NCBI RefSeq assembly: GCF_964252635.1
Contig: NZ_CAXUNP010000014.1
Location: 1 to 64,000, forward strand
Source: Jatrophihabitans sp964252635
GTDB lineage: Bacteria > Actinomycetota > Actinomycetes > Mycobacteriales > Jatrophihabitantaceae
DNA: 64,000 nt
Reading direction: 5' to 3'
This document shows, one piece after another, positions 53,550 through 62,040 of the stretch. A model generated the notes under the pieces. That model made no database searches and was not told where the DNA came from. It saw only the letters and a program-made list of their open reading frames with translations. Position 1 is the stretch's first letter. Every line of letters begins with the position of its first letter. The position numbers were made by a program, and so were the translations under genes.

Positions 53550-53986
53550 CGGCCCCCACGAGCGCCCGGTCGGTCGGCCTGGTCGGCTGGCTCACCCTGC
53601 TGCTGTTGTGCGCCTCGGCGGCGCTGGCCGCCCTGCTGGAGTCGTTGTTCGTGCCGCTCTACGCAGGCGGCACGCTGGTGCCCGTCACCGTCCTCGCGAC
53701 GATCGTGACCAACGTGGCCCTGCCGCTGCTGGCCCGCGCAGTGGTGCCCACCATGGGCGGTACCGTCGCACCATTCGTGGTGTGGCTCGTCGTGGTGATC
53801 GGGTTCGGGGTATTGACCCGGCCGGAGGGGGACGTGATCCTGCCCGGTGGCGACCCGCAGTGGGTGTCCTACGCGGTCCTGCTCGGCGGCGCGCTGGTCG
53901 GCACGATCACCGTGATCTCCAGCGTGCCGCGCGCGCCCGAGATGACCCGGCGCCAGCAGCACTACCGGCGGCCGCCTAGCCGGTGA
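53546..53986 (+). CDS. Four-helix membrane protein next to mshB (DUF6113-like)
   Basis: The 146-residue protein has four membrane helices (about 10-33, 42-62, 67-90, 104-126) and a basic C-terminus (RRQQHYRRPPSR). A small membrane protein follows mshB in many actinobacteria (DUF6113 in streptomycetes, Rv1171 in mycobacteria), so it is syntenic; its role is unknown. It is coupled to mshB by a 4-bp overlap and overlaps the convergent frameshifted gene by 11 bp. Confidence 0.75.
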   Translation: MTAPTSARSVGLVGWLTLLLLCASAALAALLESLFVPLYAGGTLVPVTVLATIVTNVALPLLARAVVPTMGGTVAPFVVWLVVVIGFGVLTRPEGDVILPGGDPQWVSYAVLLGGALVGTITVISSVPRAPEMTRRQQHYRRPPSR

Positions 53987-54516
53987 ACGGCTCGCGGTTG
54001 GCCTCGCGCAGCGCCTCCTGGACAGCGTTCACGGCCGCCGGCGGCAGGTCGGACTCGACCAGTTCCGCCTGCGGGAAGCGGGTGAGCTCGCGCTGCAGGT
54101 CGGCGACGGAGACGTGGCTGACGAGCAACGCGACCGCCGTGCGGCCCGGGGGCACCGCGTTGCGCAGCTCGTCGACGGTGGCGTCCCGGATGCCGGTGTC
54201 GCGCAGCTTCGCGAACAGGGCGCCGCCGCCCGCCGTCGCCGCGCCGACGACCAGGCCGCCTATCGGGCCGCCGAACAGCGTCCCGAGCAGCAGGCCCCAC
54301 ACGCCGGCGCCCAGCCCGGCCTGCGCCGGGGTGATGTCGGTGGGTCTCCCGCACGTGCGAGGTGCCGTCGGTGTCCCGCGTGACGATGACCGCGTCGTGG
54401 ACCTGGAGGTCCTGGTCACGGCCCAACCGGGCGGTGGCGAGCATGAACTCCTGCGCCCGGATCGGGTCGGCGAAGGAGATGACGAGCAGCCTGCTGTTGT
54501 CCGGGACCTCGGCCAT
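53976..54516 (-). pseudogene. DUF1269-type membrane protein gene with a frameshift
   Basis: The N-terminus (LLVISFADPIRAQEFMLATA, LQVHDAVIVTRDTDGTSHVRET) and the C-terminal part (TDITPAQAGLGAGVWGLL, GTLFGGPIGGLVVGAATAGG, LLVSHVSVADLQRELTRFP) are both DUF1269, but they lie in different frames. The break is at 54341-54345 on the plus strand: removing one C of the minus-strand ACCCACC restores RETTDITPAQAG. The gene is otherwise intact, so it is a recent inactivation, a sequencing error, or recoding. About 180 residues if repaired. Confidence 0.8.
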
Positions 54517-54525
54517 GGCTGAAGT

Positions 54526-55482
54526 CTAGGGGGCGGGCGACTCGGCTTCGCCGGACGGTTCGATGCGGTAGCGGTAGTCGTGGTGCACCCGGTAGCCCTG
54601 CCGGGCGTACAGGGCGAGCGCCGACTCGTTGTCGGCCTCGACCTGCAGGTAGCTGCGGGTGGCGCCCTGGTCGCGACCCCACGCCCACAGCGCCGCGGTC
54701 ACTGCCGTGGCCAGCCCGCGCCGTCGGGCGTCCGGGGCCACCTCGACGCCGGCGACACCCAGCCAGCCGTCGTCGACGGACCCGCGCCCGATCGCGACCG
54801 TGTGGCCGCCCTCGCGCACCGACGCGAACACCGCACGGTCGTGGCGGGTCAGCAACGCCCGGCCGGCCTCCCCGCCGCTGTCGCCGTCGCGGTAGAGCGC
54901 GAACCAGGCGTCATCGGGGGCGGCCTCCACTGCGACGTCCGTCACCTCCGCCGCCGGCGCCACGAGATGGTCGAGACGGCCGGTCATCAGGTGCGCCGGG
55001 GTCTCGATCGGCCACCACCGCTCGCCCAGTTCGGCGTCGAGCAGCCTGCGTGCCTCGGTGGGCACCGCGATGCGCAGCGGCAGGCCCCGGGCCGCGTACC
55101 AGTCGTGGGCCCGGGCCAGCGCCTCGTCGAGCGGCATGCCCGGTTGGCCGAGCGGCAGGACCGAGTTGGCCCGGCGCAGGAATCCGTGGTCGGCGCGCAG
55201 CACCCAGCCGCCGAGCTGCTCGGTCTCGGCGGCGCGGATGCCGCGCGCGGCGAGCCGTTCGAGCTCGAGCTCCTCGGCGGTCGACGCCACGACCGGCTTC
55301 GCCAGCGCGATGAGCTCCAGCGGGATCTCGACTAGGCCGCGGCGGGACTCGACCACCGCGGTCTGGGCGTCCAGCCCGACCAGGTCGCCGACCACATCGC
55401 CGAACAGCAGCCGGCCGTCAGGGGCACGTTCGACGACACGGCGCACGCTGACCCGACGCCCCACCCAGCTAGGCTCCACCAC
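54526..55482 (-). CDS. GNAT acetyltransferase with unusual N-terminal domain
   Basis: The 318-residue protein has an SH3-like beta domain at the start (about 1-65, WVGRRVSVRRVVE ... LLFGDVVGDLVGLD), a middle helical/beta region, and a C-terminal GNAT domain with the acetyl-CoA loop RRRGLATAV and ADNESALALYARQGYRVHH. The substrate is unknown. The start is uncertain: ATG 55491, or GTG 55482, which lies 7 nt after a TAGTAT -10 box that contains the first bases of that ATG. The promoter is shared back-to-back with the ferredoxin gene. Confidence 0.82.
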   Translation of the reverse strand: MVEPSWVGRRVSVRRVVERAPDGRLLFGDVVGDLVGLDAQTAVVESRRGLVEIPLELIALAKPVVASTAEELELERLAARGIRAAETEQLGGWVLRADHGFLRRANSVLPLGQPGMPLDEALARAHDWYAARGLPLRIAVPTEARRLLDAELGERWWPIETPAHLMTGRLDHLVAPAAEVTDVAVEAAPDDAWFALYRDGDSGGEAGRALLTRHDRAVFASVREGGHTVAIGRGSVDDGWLGVAGVEVAPDARRRGLATAVTAALWAWGRDQGATRSYLQVEADNESALALYARQGYRVHHDYRYRIEPSGEAESPAP

Positions 55483-55557
55483 GGTCGGCATACTAGATCC
55501 CGTCCGACGACGCCTGGCCCGACCCAGCCCGACCCGCATGCCTTTCGGAGGAACGCA

Positions 55558-55884
55558 GTGACGTACGTAATCGCCGAGCCCTGTGTGGATCTGCTCGACA
55601 AGGCCTGCATCGAGGAGTGCCCCGTCGACTGCATCTACGAGGGCGGTCGGATGCTCTACATCCACCCCGACGAGTGCGTCGACTGCGGTGCGTGCGAGCC
55701 GGTGTGCCCCGTCGAGGCGATCTTCTACGAGGACGACCTGCCGGAGAAGTGGCGCGACTACACCAAGGCGAACGTCGACTTCTTCGACGACCTGGGTTCG
55801 CCCGGCGGCGCGTCCAAGGTCGGCGCGACCGCGCACGACCCGCAGTGGATCAAGGATCTGCCGCCCGTCGAGCACGACGAGTAG
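55558..55884 (+). CDS. fdxA: Ferredoxin, 7Fe/8Fe type
   Basis: The 108-residue protein has Cys at 9, 17, 21 and 25, then CVDCGACEPVCPVEAI (C40, C43, C46, C50), the pattern of seven-iron ferredoxins with a [3Fe-4S] and a [4Fe-4S] cluster. The C-terminal FFDDLGSPGGASKVG is typical of mycobacterial FdxC/FdxA. It carries electrons in central metabolism. GGAGGA lies before the GTG. It is divergent from the GNAT gene and close to dapD, as in mycobacteria. Confidence 0.93.
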   Translation: MTYVIAEPCVDLLDKACIEECPVDCIYEGGRMLYIHPDECVDCGACEPVCPVEAIFYEDDLPEKWRDYTKANVDFFDDLGSPGGASKVGATAHDPQWIKDLPPVEHDE

Positions 55885-55924
55885 GCACAGCGGGCACGAC
55901 GAATTGGCACAGCGCGTGGGAGCG

Positions 55925-56758
55925 TTACTTCTTCAGCTCGTGCATCGTCGCGACGACCGCCGCGGACCCCGCTGACGACGTCTTCCAGCCCTTCGAGCGC
56001 TTCCAGGTACGGCCGGCGTAGTCGACCTGGTCGATCCCGAGCCGGTCACTGTTCGCCACGAACCACGCCGCCGTCTGCCAGTGCGCGCCGGGCACGGTGA
56101 CCGTCCGTCCGCGCGCCACCGGGGTGGTGATGCCCAGCTGCTTGCCGACCTGCTGCGCCACGGTGGTGGCAGCCGCGACCTTCGTCGGGGCGTCGAAGCT
56201 GCAGGTGATGTCGGCGGCGCGACGGCCCTGCAGCGCCGTGGCCAGGGCCGTGGCCTCGCTCTCGTGCTGGGCGTAGGCACTGCCGTCGGCCGAGATCTGC
56301 ACGGCCTGGATCGCGTCGGCAGGGGCCATCGTCTGCCAGTCCTGAACCTTGACCAGTGCGGCCAGGAACTCGCGCGTCGCCTCACCGACGTCGGTGAGCG
56401 CCGCCGCCTTGCCGCCGCCCCAACCCTGCGAGGGCCGCTGCTGCAGCACGCCGACAGAGTCACGGTCGCCGTCGCCGGGCGCGAGGTTGCGCAGCTTGCT
56501 CTCCTGCAGGCCCGCCATGAGCACCAGCACCGACGCGCGGAACGGCAGCGGGCTGCGGAAGTCGGTCACCGAGCCGATCATGGTGGACGCGACGGCGGCC
56601 TGGTCGGGGTCGAGGTCGTAGCCCTGCACGGTGCAGACGTCGGCGGTGAAGTGCGACTTGGCCGTGCGCACGAGCCGCGGGACCCACACCACGGCGAGCA
56701 CGACCACGACCACCGCGACGAAGACGGTGACGGTCAGCCGGGTACGTCTGCTCGCCAT
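55925..56758 (-). CDS. Membrane-anchored lysozyme-like protein
   Basis: The 277-residue protein has one N-terminal helix (about 8-29) and an exterior domain. MAGLQESKLRNLAPGDGDRDSVGVLQQRPSQGWG matches the lysozyme/transglycosylase pattern (Glu, then S.G..Q). The catalytic Glu may be the one in QES. It may cut or bind peptidoglycan; some databases label such proteins 'heavy metal transporter' without good reason. It lies 3 bp from dapD on the same strand. Confidence 0.75.
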   Translation of the reverse strand: MASRRTRLTVTVFVAVVVVVLAVVWVPRLVRTAKSHFTADVCTVQGYDLDPDQAAVASTMIGSVTDFRSPLPFRASVLVLMAGLQESKLRNLAPGDGDRDSVGVLQQRPSQGWGGGKAAALTDVGEATREFLAALVKVQDWQTMAPADAIQAVQISADGSAYAQHESEATALATALQGRRAADITCSFDAPTKVAAATTVAQQVGKQLGITTPVARGRTVTVPGAHWQTAAWFVANSDRLGIDQVDYAGRTWKRSKGWKTSSAGSAAVVATMHELKK

Positions 56759-56761
56759 CGG

Positions 56762-57709
56762 TCAGTCGTTGGCGTGCAGGGCCGCGTTGAGCGTGAACGC
56801 CCCGGCGCGCGGACGTGCCTCCAGCACGCCAGAGGCGGAGTTGGTCCAGAACTGCAGCCCGGACTGACCCGACAGCTCCAGAGCCTTGACGACCCGGCCG
56901 TCGGGCAGCGTCACCTTCGAGCCGGCCGTGACATAGGTGCCCGCCGCGACCACGCAGTCGTCGCCGAGGGAGATGCCGATGCCGGCGTTCGCGCCGATGA
57001 GGCAGCGCTTGCCGACCGAGATCACCTGCGTGCCACCACCGGACAGCGTGCCCATGATCGAGGCGCCACCGCCGACGTCGGAACCGTCGTCGACGACCAC
57101 GCCGGCCGAGATGCGTCCCTCGACCATCGAGGCGCCCAGCGTGCCGGCGTTGTAGTTGCAGAAGCCCTCGTGCATGACGGTGGTGCCCTCGGCGAGGTGG
57201 GCACCGAGCCGGACGCGGTCGGCGTCGGCGATGCGCACGCCGGTGGGCAGCACGTAGTCGGTCATGCGGGGGAACTTGTCGACGCCGAGCACCTGCACCG
57301 GCCCCTTGCGTCGCAGGCTGATGCGCGTCTGCTCGAAACCCTCGGGCGGGCACGGGCCGAGCGTGGTCCACACGTTGTTGGGCAGCACCCCGAACACCCC
57401 GTCCAGGTTCACCTCGCGGGGCCGGACGAGGCGGTGCGACAGCAGGTGCAGGCGCAGGTAGGCGTCCGAGGTGTCCGCCGGGGCGGCGTCGAGGTCGATC
57501 TCGCACACGGTGATGTCGAGGCGCACCTGGCGCTCGGAGGCGGCCTCCTGCGTGCCGGTCAACGCCGCCAGGTCGTGGGGTGCGGCGGCATCGGCGGGCT
57601 GGGCGCCCAGCGCCGGCTCGGGGTACCAGGTGTCCAGGACGCGCCCGGTGGCCGGCCCCCCGGTCACGGTCGTGGCCAGGCCGTAGCCCCAGGCCCTGCG
57701 CTCAGTCAT
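56762..57709 (-). CDS. dapD: Tetrahydrodipicolinate N-succinyltransferase
   Basis: The 315-residue enzyme succinylates tetrahydrodipicolinate in diaminopimelate/lysine synthesis. It has the left-handed beta-helix of hexapeptide repeats (GISLGDDCVVAAGTYVTAGS, VVVDDGSDVGGGASIMGTL) and the family block FCNYNAGTLGASMVEGRISAG. Length fits the actinobacterial DapD type, longer than that of enterobacteria. A TACTCT box ends 6 nt before ATG 57709 (leaderless). It is divergent from dapE, the later step. Confidence 0.95.
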   Translation of the reverse strand: MTERRAWGYGLATTVTGGPATGRVLDTWYPEPALGAQPADAAAPHDLAALTGTQEAASERQVRLDITVCEIDLDAAPADTSDAYLRLHLLSHRLVRPREVNLDGVFGVLPNNVWTTLGPCPPEGFEQTRISLRRKGPVQVLGVDKFPRMTDYVLPTGVRIADADRVRLGAHLAEGTTVMHEGFCNYNAGTLGASMVEGRISAGVVVDDGSDVGGGASIMGTLSGGGTQVISVGKRCLIGANAGIGISLGDDCVVAAGTYVTAGSKVTLPDGRVVKALELSGQSGLQFWTNSASGVLEARPRAGAFTLNAALHAND

Positions 57710-57760
57710 CCGGCCAGAGTAGACAAGCCTCCACGGCGGGCACCGGTAGCGTTCAGCGTC

Positions 57761-58831
57761 GTGCTGGATCTCGCCGCCGACCCCGTCTCGCTCACCGCCG
57801 CGCTCGTCGACGTCGAGTCGGTCTCCGGCGACGAGGACCACCTCGCCGGCCTGGTGCACGAGGCCCTCCGGGTCCTGCCGGGCCTGGCCGTCGAACGCGA
57901 CGGCAACGTCGTACTGGCCCGCACCGACCTCGGCCGCCCGCAGCGCGTGGTGCTCGCCGGCCACCTCGACACCGTGCCGATCGCCGGCAACCTGCCCTCC
58001 CGGGTCGAGGGTGACACCCTGTTCGGCTGCGGCACGTCGGACATGAAGTCGGGGCTGGCCGTGATGCTCCGCGCCGCGCACCTGGTCGGCTCGGGGGCCC
58101 TCAATCCGCGCGTCGACCTGACCTTAGTCGCCTACGACTGCGAGGAGGTCGAGGCGGCGCGCAACGGGCTCGGTCGCATCGCGCGCACCCGACCTGAGGC
58201 GCTGGCCGGTGACCTCGCCGTGCTGTTGGAGGGCACCGAGGGTGCGGTCGAGGGCGGCTGCCAGGGGACGCTGCGCGTGCAGGTGCGCACCACCGGCACC
58301 CGGGCCCACAGCGCGCGGGCCTGGCTGGGGGTCAACGCGATCCACGCCGCGGCGCCGGTGCTCGAGCGGCTGGCGGGCTACGAGGCGCGGGTGGTGAACG
58401 TCGACGGCCTGACCTACCGGGAGGGCCTGCAGGCAGTGGGCATCAGCGGTGGGGTGGCGGGCAACGTCGTGCCCGACCAGTGCGTGGTCACGGTCAACTT
58501 CCGCTTCGCCCCGGACCGCTCCGAGAACGCGGCGCTCGACCACGTCCGCGAGGTGTTCGACGGGTTCGACGTCGTGCTCACCGACAGCGCGCCCGGGGCG
58601 CGGCCCGGTCTGGACCGGCCGGTGGCCGCCGAGTTCGTGGCCGCGGTGGGCGGCGAGGTACGGGCCAAGCTGGGCTGGACGGACGTCGCGCGGTTCGGGC
58701 CGCTGGGGGTGCCCGCCGTGAACTTCGGCCCGGGGGACCCGAAGCTGGCGCACACCCGGGACGAGTCGGTGTCGATGTCGCTCATCCGCTCGGGCGAGCA
58801 GGCCCTGCTGCGCTTCCTGTCGTCGTCCTGA
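57761..58831 (+). CDS. dapE: Succinyl-diaminopimelate desuccinylase
   Basis: The 356-residue zinc hydrolase removes succinate in lysine/peptidoglycan precursor synthesis. It has the M20 marks LAGHLDTVP, GCGTSDMKSG and the catalytic CEEVE. The dimerisation domain starts GGCQGTLRVQVRTTGTRAHSAR. The last zinc His lies in PKLAHTRDESVS. GTG 57761 follows a TAGCGT box by 8 nt. It faces dapD head to head; a strong terminator follows. Confidence 0.95.
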   Translation: MLDLAADPVSLTAALVDVESVSGDEDHLAGLVHEALRVLPGLAVERDGNVVLARTDLGRPQRVVLAGHLDTVPIAGNLPSRVEGDTLFGCGTSDMKSGLAVMLRAAHLVGSGALNPRVDLTLVAYDCEEVEAARNGLGRIARTRPEALAGDLAVLLEGTEGAVEGGCQGTLRVQVRTTGTRAHSARAWLGVNAIHAAAPVLERLAGYEARVVNVDGLTYREGLQAVGISGGVAGNVVPDQCVVTVNFRFAPDRSENAALDHVREVFDGFDVVLTDSAPGARPGLDRPVAAEFVAAVGGEVRAKLGWTDVARFGPLGVPAVNFGPGDPKLAHTRDESVSMSLIRSGEQALLRFLSSS

Positions 58832-58864
58832 CGTGCGATCGAACCGGCCCACTGCGCAGCAGTG

Positions 58865-58917
58865 AGGCCCGGTGAACGGGACCGTCCCTCCCCGGTACGG
58901 TCCCGTTCACCGGGCCT
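58865..58917. terminator. Perfect 21-bp hairpin, bidirectional terminator
   Basis: AGGCCCGGTGAACGGGACCG pairs without a mismatch (21 bp) with its complement across an 11-nt loop, between dapE and the convergent CAP gene. A small CACTG/CAGTG hairpin (58850-58864) stands directly in front. Confidence 0.85.
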
Positions 58918-58958
58918 GCGCCCTGGCGGGCGATCTCCCCTGCGGTGTCTCGGATCCC

Positions 58959-59516
58959 TCAGGGGCGTCCGAAGTCGACCGTCAGCCAGACCTTGTGGTG
59001 GGTCTTGTCGACGTAGACGTCGACACCCACGTTGGTGAAGTGCGTGTTGAGGATGTTGAGCCGGTGGCCGTCGTTCGGAGCGACCTCGTTGTACATCATC
59101 TTCTGCAGCATGAGGACTCCGGCGCCCGTCACCTGACTGTTCCAGCCGATGTTTTCGCCGGCCCAGCTCCACTTGTAGCCGGCGGCCGTGACGCGGGAAC
59201 CCAGCGCGGGCTCGCCCTTCTCCTGGTGCGACATGAGGTTGGCGCGGGCCATCGCGAGGTTGTGGCCGCGGGCCGAGTTGAGCAGCTTGGCGTTCGACGT
59301 GACGGCGTGCAGGTGGTGCGCGGCGCGCTCCTGGTTGAGCAGGGTCAGCACCGACTTGCCCCAGGACGCCTCGGTCGCGGTGCGGGCCGGCAGCGCGGTC
59401 TTCGCATCCGCGCGGCCCGGCTGCAGCAGCGTGACCAGCAGGGCGACGGTCAGCGCGAGGGCGGTGAGCAGCAGGCCGTGGCGGGAGCGGGACTGCGAGG
59501 CGGTGGTGGCGTCCAT
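58959..59516 (-). CDS. Secreted CAP/SCP-domain protein
   Basis: The 185-residue protein has a signal peptide (SRHGLLLTALALTVALLVTL, cleavage near GRADA) and a CAP domain: LLNQERAAHHLHAV, LNSARGHNLAMARANLMSHQ, AGENIGWNSQ and GHRLNILNTHFTNVGVDVYV. Actinobacterial CAP proteins are secreted and of unknown biochemical action. ATG 59516 precedes the signal sequence directly. It converges on dapE. Confidence 0.9.
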   Translation of the reverse strand: MDATTASQSRSRHGLLLTALALTVALLVTLLQPGRADAKTALPARTATEASWGKSVLTLLNQERAAHHLHAVTSNAKLLNSARGHNLAMARANLMSHQEKGEPALGSRVTAAGYKWSWAGENIGWNSQVTGAGVLMLQKMMYNEVAPNDGHRLNILNTHFTNVGVDVYVDKTHHKVWLTVDFGRP

Positions 59517-59677
59517 GATGACCGTCCAGGGGAGGCGGGGTATGGGATGTCGTGCTGCCAGCTGCGTCCGATCGGCTCGGTGCAGCACAGTCGGTATGCC
59601 CGGGACCTTGGTCCTCCTAACACGGATCTCACATTGCCCGCGACGGGCAGCGACGGACATCTCGCTACGGTGCCTTC

Positions 59678-60487
59678 ATGAGCGAAAGTGCCGAGCGCCC
59701 CGGCCCGCCCCCCGGCCAGCGCAGCCGTGGCCCCGTGGTCCTGCGCCGCGCCCAGGTGCAGTCCGGGACCACCGACCAGCGCCTGCTGGACTCCCGCGGG
59801 CCGTCGGACTGGGTGCACACCGACCCGTGGCGCGTTCTGCGGATCCAGAGCGAGTTCGTGGAGGGCTTCGGCCTGCTCGCCGAGCTGCCCAAGGCGGTCT
59901 CGGTGTTCGGCTCGGCCCGGACCGGTCCGGACCACCCCGAGTACGAGATCGCACGCCGGCTCGGGTCCGCGCTGGCCGTGGCCGGCTTCGCGGTCATCAC
60001 CGGGGGCGGCCCGGGAGCCATGGAGGCGGCCAACCGTGGCGCCTGCGAGGCCGGCGGGGTGTCGGTGGGCCTCGGCATCGAGCTGCCGTTCGAGCAGAGC
60101 CTCAACCACTGGGTCGACATCGGCATCAACTTCCGGTACTTCTTCGCCCGCAAGACGATGTTCGTCAAGTACGCCCAGGCCTTCGTCATCCTCCCAGGCG
60201 GGTTCGGGACGCTGGACGAGACGTTCGAGGCGCTGACCCTCGTGCAGACCCAGAAGGTCACCCGGTTCCCGGTGATCCTGTTCGGCAGCGCGTACTGGGG
60301 CGGCCTGATCGACTGGTTGCGCTCGACGGTGCGGGAGGCCGGCAAGATCGGCGAGCACGACCTCGACCTGCTGCACGTCACCGACGACGTCGACGACGCC
60401 GTCGGCCACATCCTCGCGGCCGAGTCCGAGCGGTCGGCGCAGGCCCAGGCCGAGCGCGCCGCGGTCGCCGACCGACCCAGTCCGTGA
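59678..60487 (+). CDS. LOG-family phosphoribohydrolase-like protein, long form
   Basis: The 269-residue protein has a basic head of about 60 residues and then the Rossmann-like lysine decarboxylase-like fold: VSVFGSARTG, VITGGGPGAMEAANRGA and LPGGFGTLDETFE. LOG enzymes release cytokinin-type or other bases from nucleoside monophosphates. It is TIGR00730-like, the Rv1205 position of mycobacteria. TACGGT ends 6 nt before the ATG. It overlaps the second LOG gene by GTGA. Confidence 0.9.
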   Translation: MSESAERPGPPPGQRSRGPVVLRRAQVQSGTTDQRLLDSRGPSDWVHTDPWRVLRIQSEFVEGFGLLAELPKAVSVFGSARTGPDHPEYEIARRLGSALAVAGFAVITGGGPGAMEAANRGACEAGGVSVGLGIELPFEQSLNHWVDIGINFRYFFARKTMFVKYAQAFVILPGGFGTLDETFEALTLVQTQKVTRFPVILFGSAYWGGLIDWLRSTVREAGKIGEHDLDLLHVTDDVDDAVGHILAAESERSAQAQAERAAVADRPSP

Positions 60488-61032
60488 CCACGGCGTCGAT
60501 CTGCGTCTACTGCTCGTCCTCGGAGACCATCGACCGCCGCTACGTCGAGCTGGCGGCGGCCGTCGGGTCCCGGCTGGCCACCGAGGGGTACGCGTTGGTC
60601 TCGGGCGGCGGCCGGGTGTCGATGATGGGTGCGGTCGCCCGCGCGGCACGGGCCGGCGGGGCGCACACCGCCGGCATCATCCCGCAGCACCTCGTGCCCT
60701 ACGAGGTCGCCGACACGGACGCGGACGAGCTCGTGGTCGTCGACACGATGCGCGAACGCAAGCGCGTGATGGACGAACGGTCCGATGCGTTCATCGCGCT
60801 GCCCGGAGGCATCGGCACGCTCGAGGAGTTATTCGAGGTGTGGACGGCGGGCTCGCTGAGCATGCACGCGAAGCCCGTGCTCGTGCTCGACGACGACGGC
60901 TTCTACGACCCGCTCTGGGCGTTCCTCGACTCCCTGCAGGCGCGCGGCTTCGTGCGGGCGGCGGCGTTGGCGCAGCTGCACCGGGTGTCCGGCGTCGACG
61001 AGGCGTTCACGCTGCTGGCGCAGCTGCTCTAG
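60484..61032 (+). CDS. LOG-family phosphoribohydrolase-like protein, short form
   Basis: The 182-residue protein is the plant-LOG-like short form: ICVYCSSSETIDRRYVELA, LVSGGGRVSMMGAVA, MRERKRVMDERSDAFIALPG and GIGTLEELFEVWT. The R-x7-E/PGGxGTxxE signature is complete, so it should be active. It is a paralogue of the preceding gene and coupled by a 4-bp overlap; two adjacent forms suggest different nucleotide substrates. The stop TAG lies inside the 16-bp tandem repeat. Confidence 0.92.
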   Translation: MTTASICVYCSSSETIDRRYVELAAAVGSRLATEGYALVSGGGRVSMMGAVARAARAGGAHTAGIIPQHLVPYEVADTDADELVVVDTMRERKRVMDERSDAFIALPGGIGTLEELFEVWTAGSLSMHAKPVLVLDDDGFYDPLWAFLDSLQARGFVRAAALAQLHRVSGVDEAFTLLAQLL

Positions 61033-61076
61033 CCGTCGAGCGCTCTAGCCGTCGTGCGTTCTAGCCGTCGAGCGCG
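61029..61076. repeat. 16-bp tandem repeat, three copies, over convergent stop codons
   Basis: The unit CTAGCCGTCGAGCGCT occurs three times in a row (61029, 61045, 61061) with few changes. CTAG reads as TAG on both strands, so the repeat holds the stop of the LOG gene in unit 1 and of the DUF1990 gene in unit 3, plus spare stops between. Confidence 0.9.
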
Positions 61077-61597
61077 CGCAGGTAGCGTCTCGTGACCAGG
61101 TCCTGGACGCCCGTGCCGATGGGGCCGCCCAGGCGCGCCAGCCGGGTGGCGGGCCGGGAGAAGGCGGTGATCGTGAAGTCGACCGAGCCGTCGTCGTGGC
61201 GCTCGAGGACGAATGCCTCCTCGCCGCGCTCGGGGTGCCCGGGCAGGGTGCCGTAGGCGAAGCCACGACGGTTCGAGGCGTCGACGACGGCGACCACGCG
61301 GCACGGGATGGTTAGCGCGAGCGGGCCGACGCCGACGCTCAGCACCACCACGGCATCCTGCTCGACCTCAATGCTGGACGCGGCCACGCGCAGGCCCGAG
61401 CGGGCCTGCACCTGCCACTGCAGCAAGGCACGGGACGCCTCGTCGAAGCCGGTGCCCTCGGGCAGTCGTCGGGTGCGTCGCAGGTGCCGGTAACCGGTGG
61501 GCAGCTCGCCGAACACGCGGCCCACCTCCGGATAGGTCAGCGATTGGGCGCGCAGCCGCTCGACGGTTGCCGCGTCGAGCAGCCGCACTGCCGTCAC
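61061..61597 (-). CDS. DUF1990 family protein
   Basis: The 178-residue protein has the DUF1990 pattern: LTYPEVGRVFGELPTGYRHL at the start and RRGFAYGTLPGHPERGEEAF, VDFTITAFSRPATRLARLGG near the end. Members resemble lipid-binding folds and are of unknown function. GTG 61597 overlaps the stop of the SRPBCC gene by 4 bp, so both are translated together, and the N-terminal helix begins there. It converges on the LOG operon. Confidence 0.88.
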   Translation of the reverse strand: MTAVRLLDAATVERLRAQSLTYPEVGRVFGELPTGYRHLRRTRRLPEGTGFDEASRALLQWQVQARSGLRVAASSIEVEQDAVVVLSVGVGPLALTIPCRVVAVVDASNRRGFAYGTLPGHPERGEEAFVLERHDDGSVDFTITAFSRPATRLARLGGPIGTGVQDLVTRRYLRALDG

Positions 61598-61992
61598 TGC
61601 TCGAGCACCCGCTTTAGGTTCTGCAGGTCGCGCGAGACGGCCGCCGCGTCGCGCTCGAACTCCTCGGCGCTGACCCCGGGCCGGCGACGCAGGGTGAAGA
61701 CGACGTCGCACTCCGTACCGTTGGGTATGGCGCGCATGGGGTTCAGGACGACCTCGCCGCTCGGCAGGGTGACCTCGTGGTCGAGGACGCCGAAGTCGTT
61801 GGGCGGTGCGAAGGCGAACGCCACCCGGCCCATGGGTGAGTCGGCGATCCAGCGGCCGTCTTCGAGCGTGACCGCCGAGCTCAGCCCGGGTGCCCAGGAC
61901 GGCAGGTTGGTCGGGTTGCCCGCGAAGGCGTAGACGGCTGCGGCGGGCCGGTCGATGCGGACGCCGAGATGGCGGGTGTGCTCGTCGGTCAT
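61594..61992 (-). CDS. SRPBCC (START-like) family protein
   Basis: The 132-residue protein has the polyketide cyclase/START-like pattern: HLGVRIDRPAAAVYAFAGNP, LPSWAPG, then antiparallel strands (RVAFAFAPPNDFGVLDHEV) and a long C-terminal helix (ERDAAAVSRDLQNLKRVLEQ). It should bind a hydrophobic ligand in its cavity. ATG 61992 is chosen for its fit with the fold. It leads the DUF1990 gene in one unit. Confidence 0.88.
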   Translation of the reverse strand: MTDEHTRHLGVRIDRPAAAVYAFAGNPTNLPSWAPGLSSAVTLEDGRWIADSPMGRVAFAFAPPNDFGVLDHEVTLPSGEVVLNPMRAIPNGTECDVVFTLRRRPGVSAEEFERDAAAVSRDLQNLKRVLEQ

Positions 61993-62040
61993 GGGTTCAG
62001 TGTGTCCCTCCGGCGGGGTGAAGGGTCGTAGCCTCCTGCC

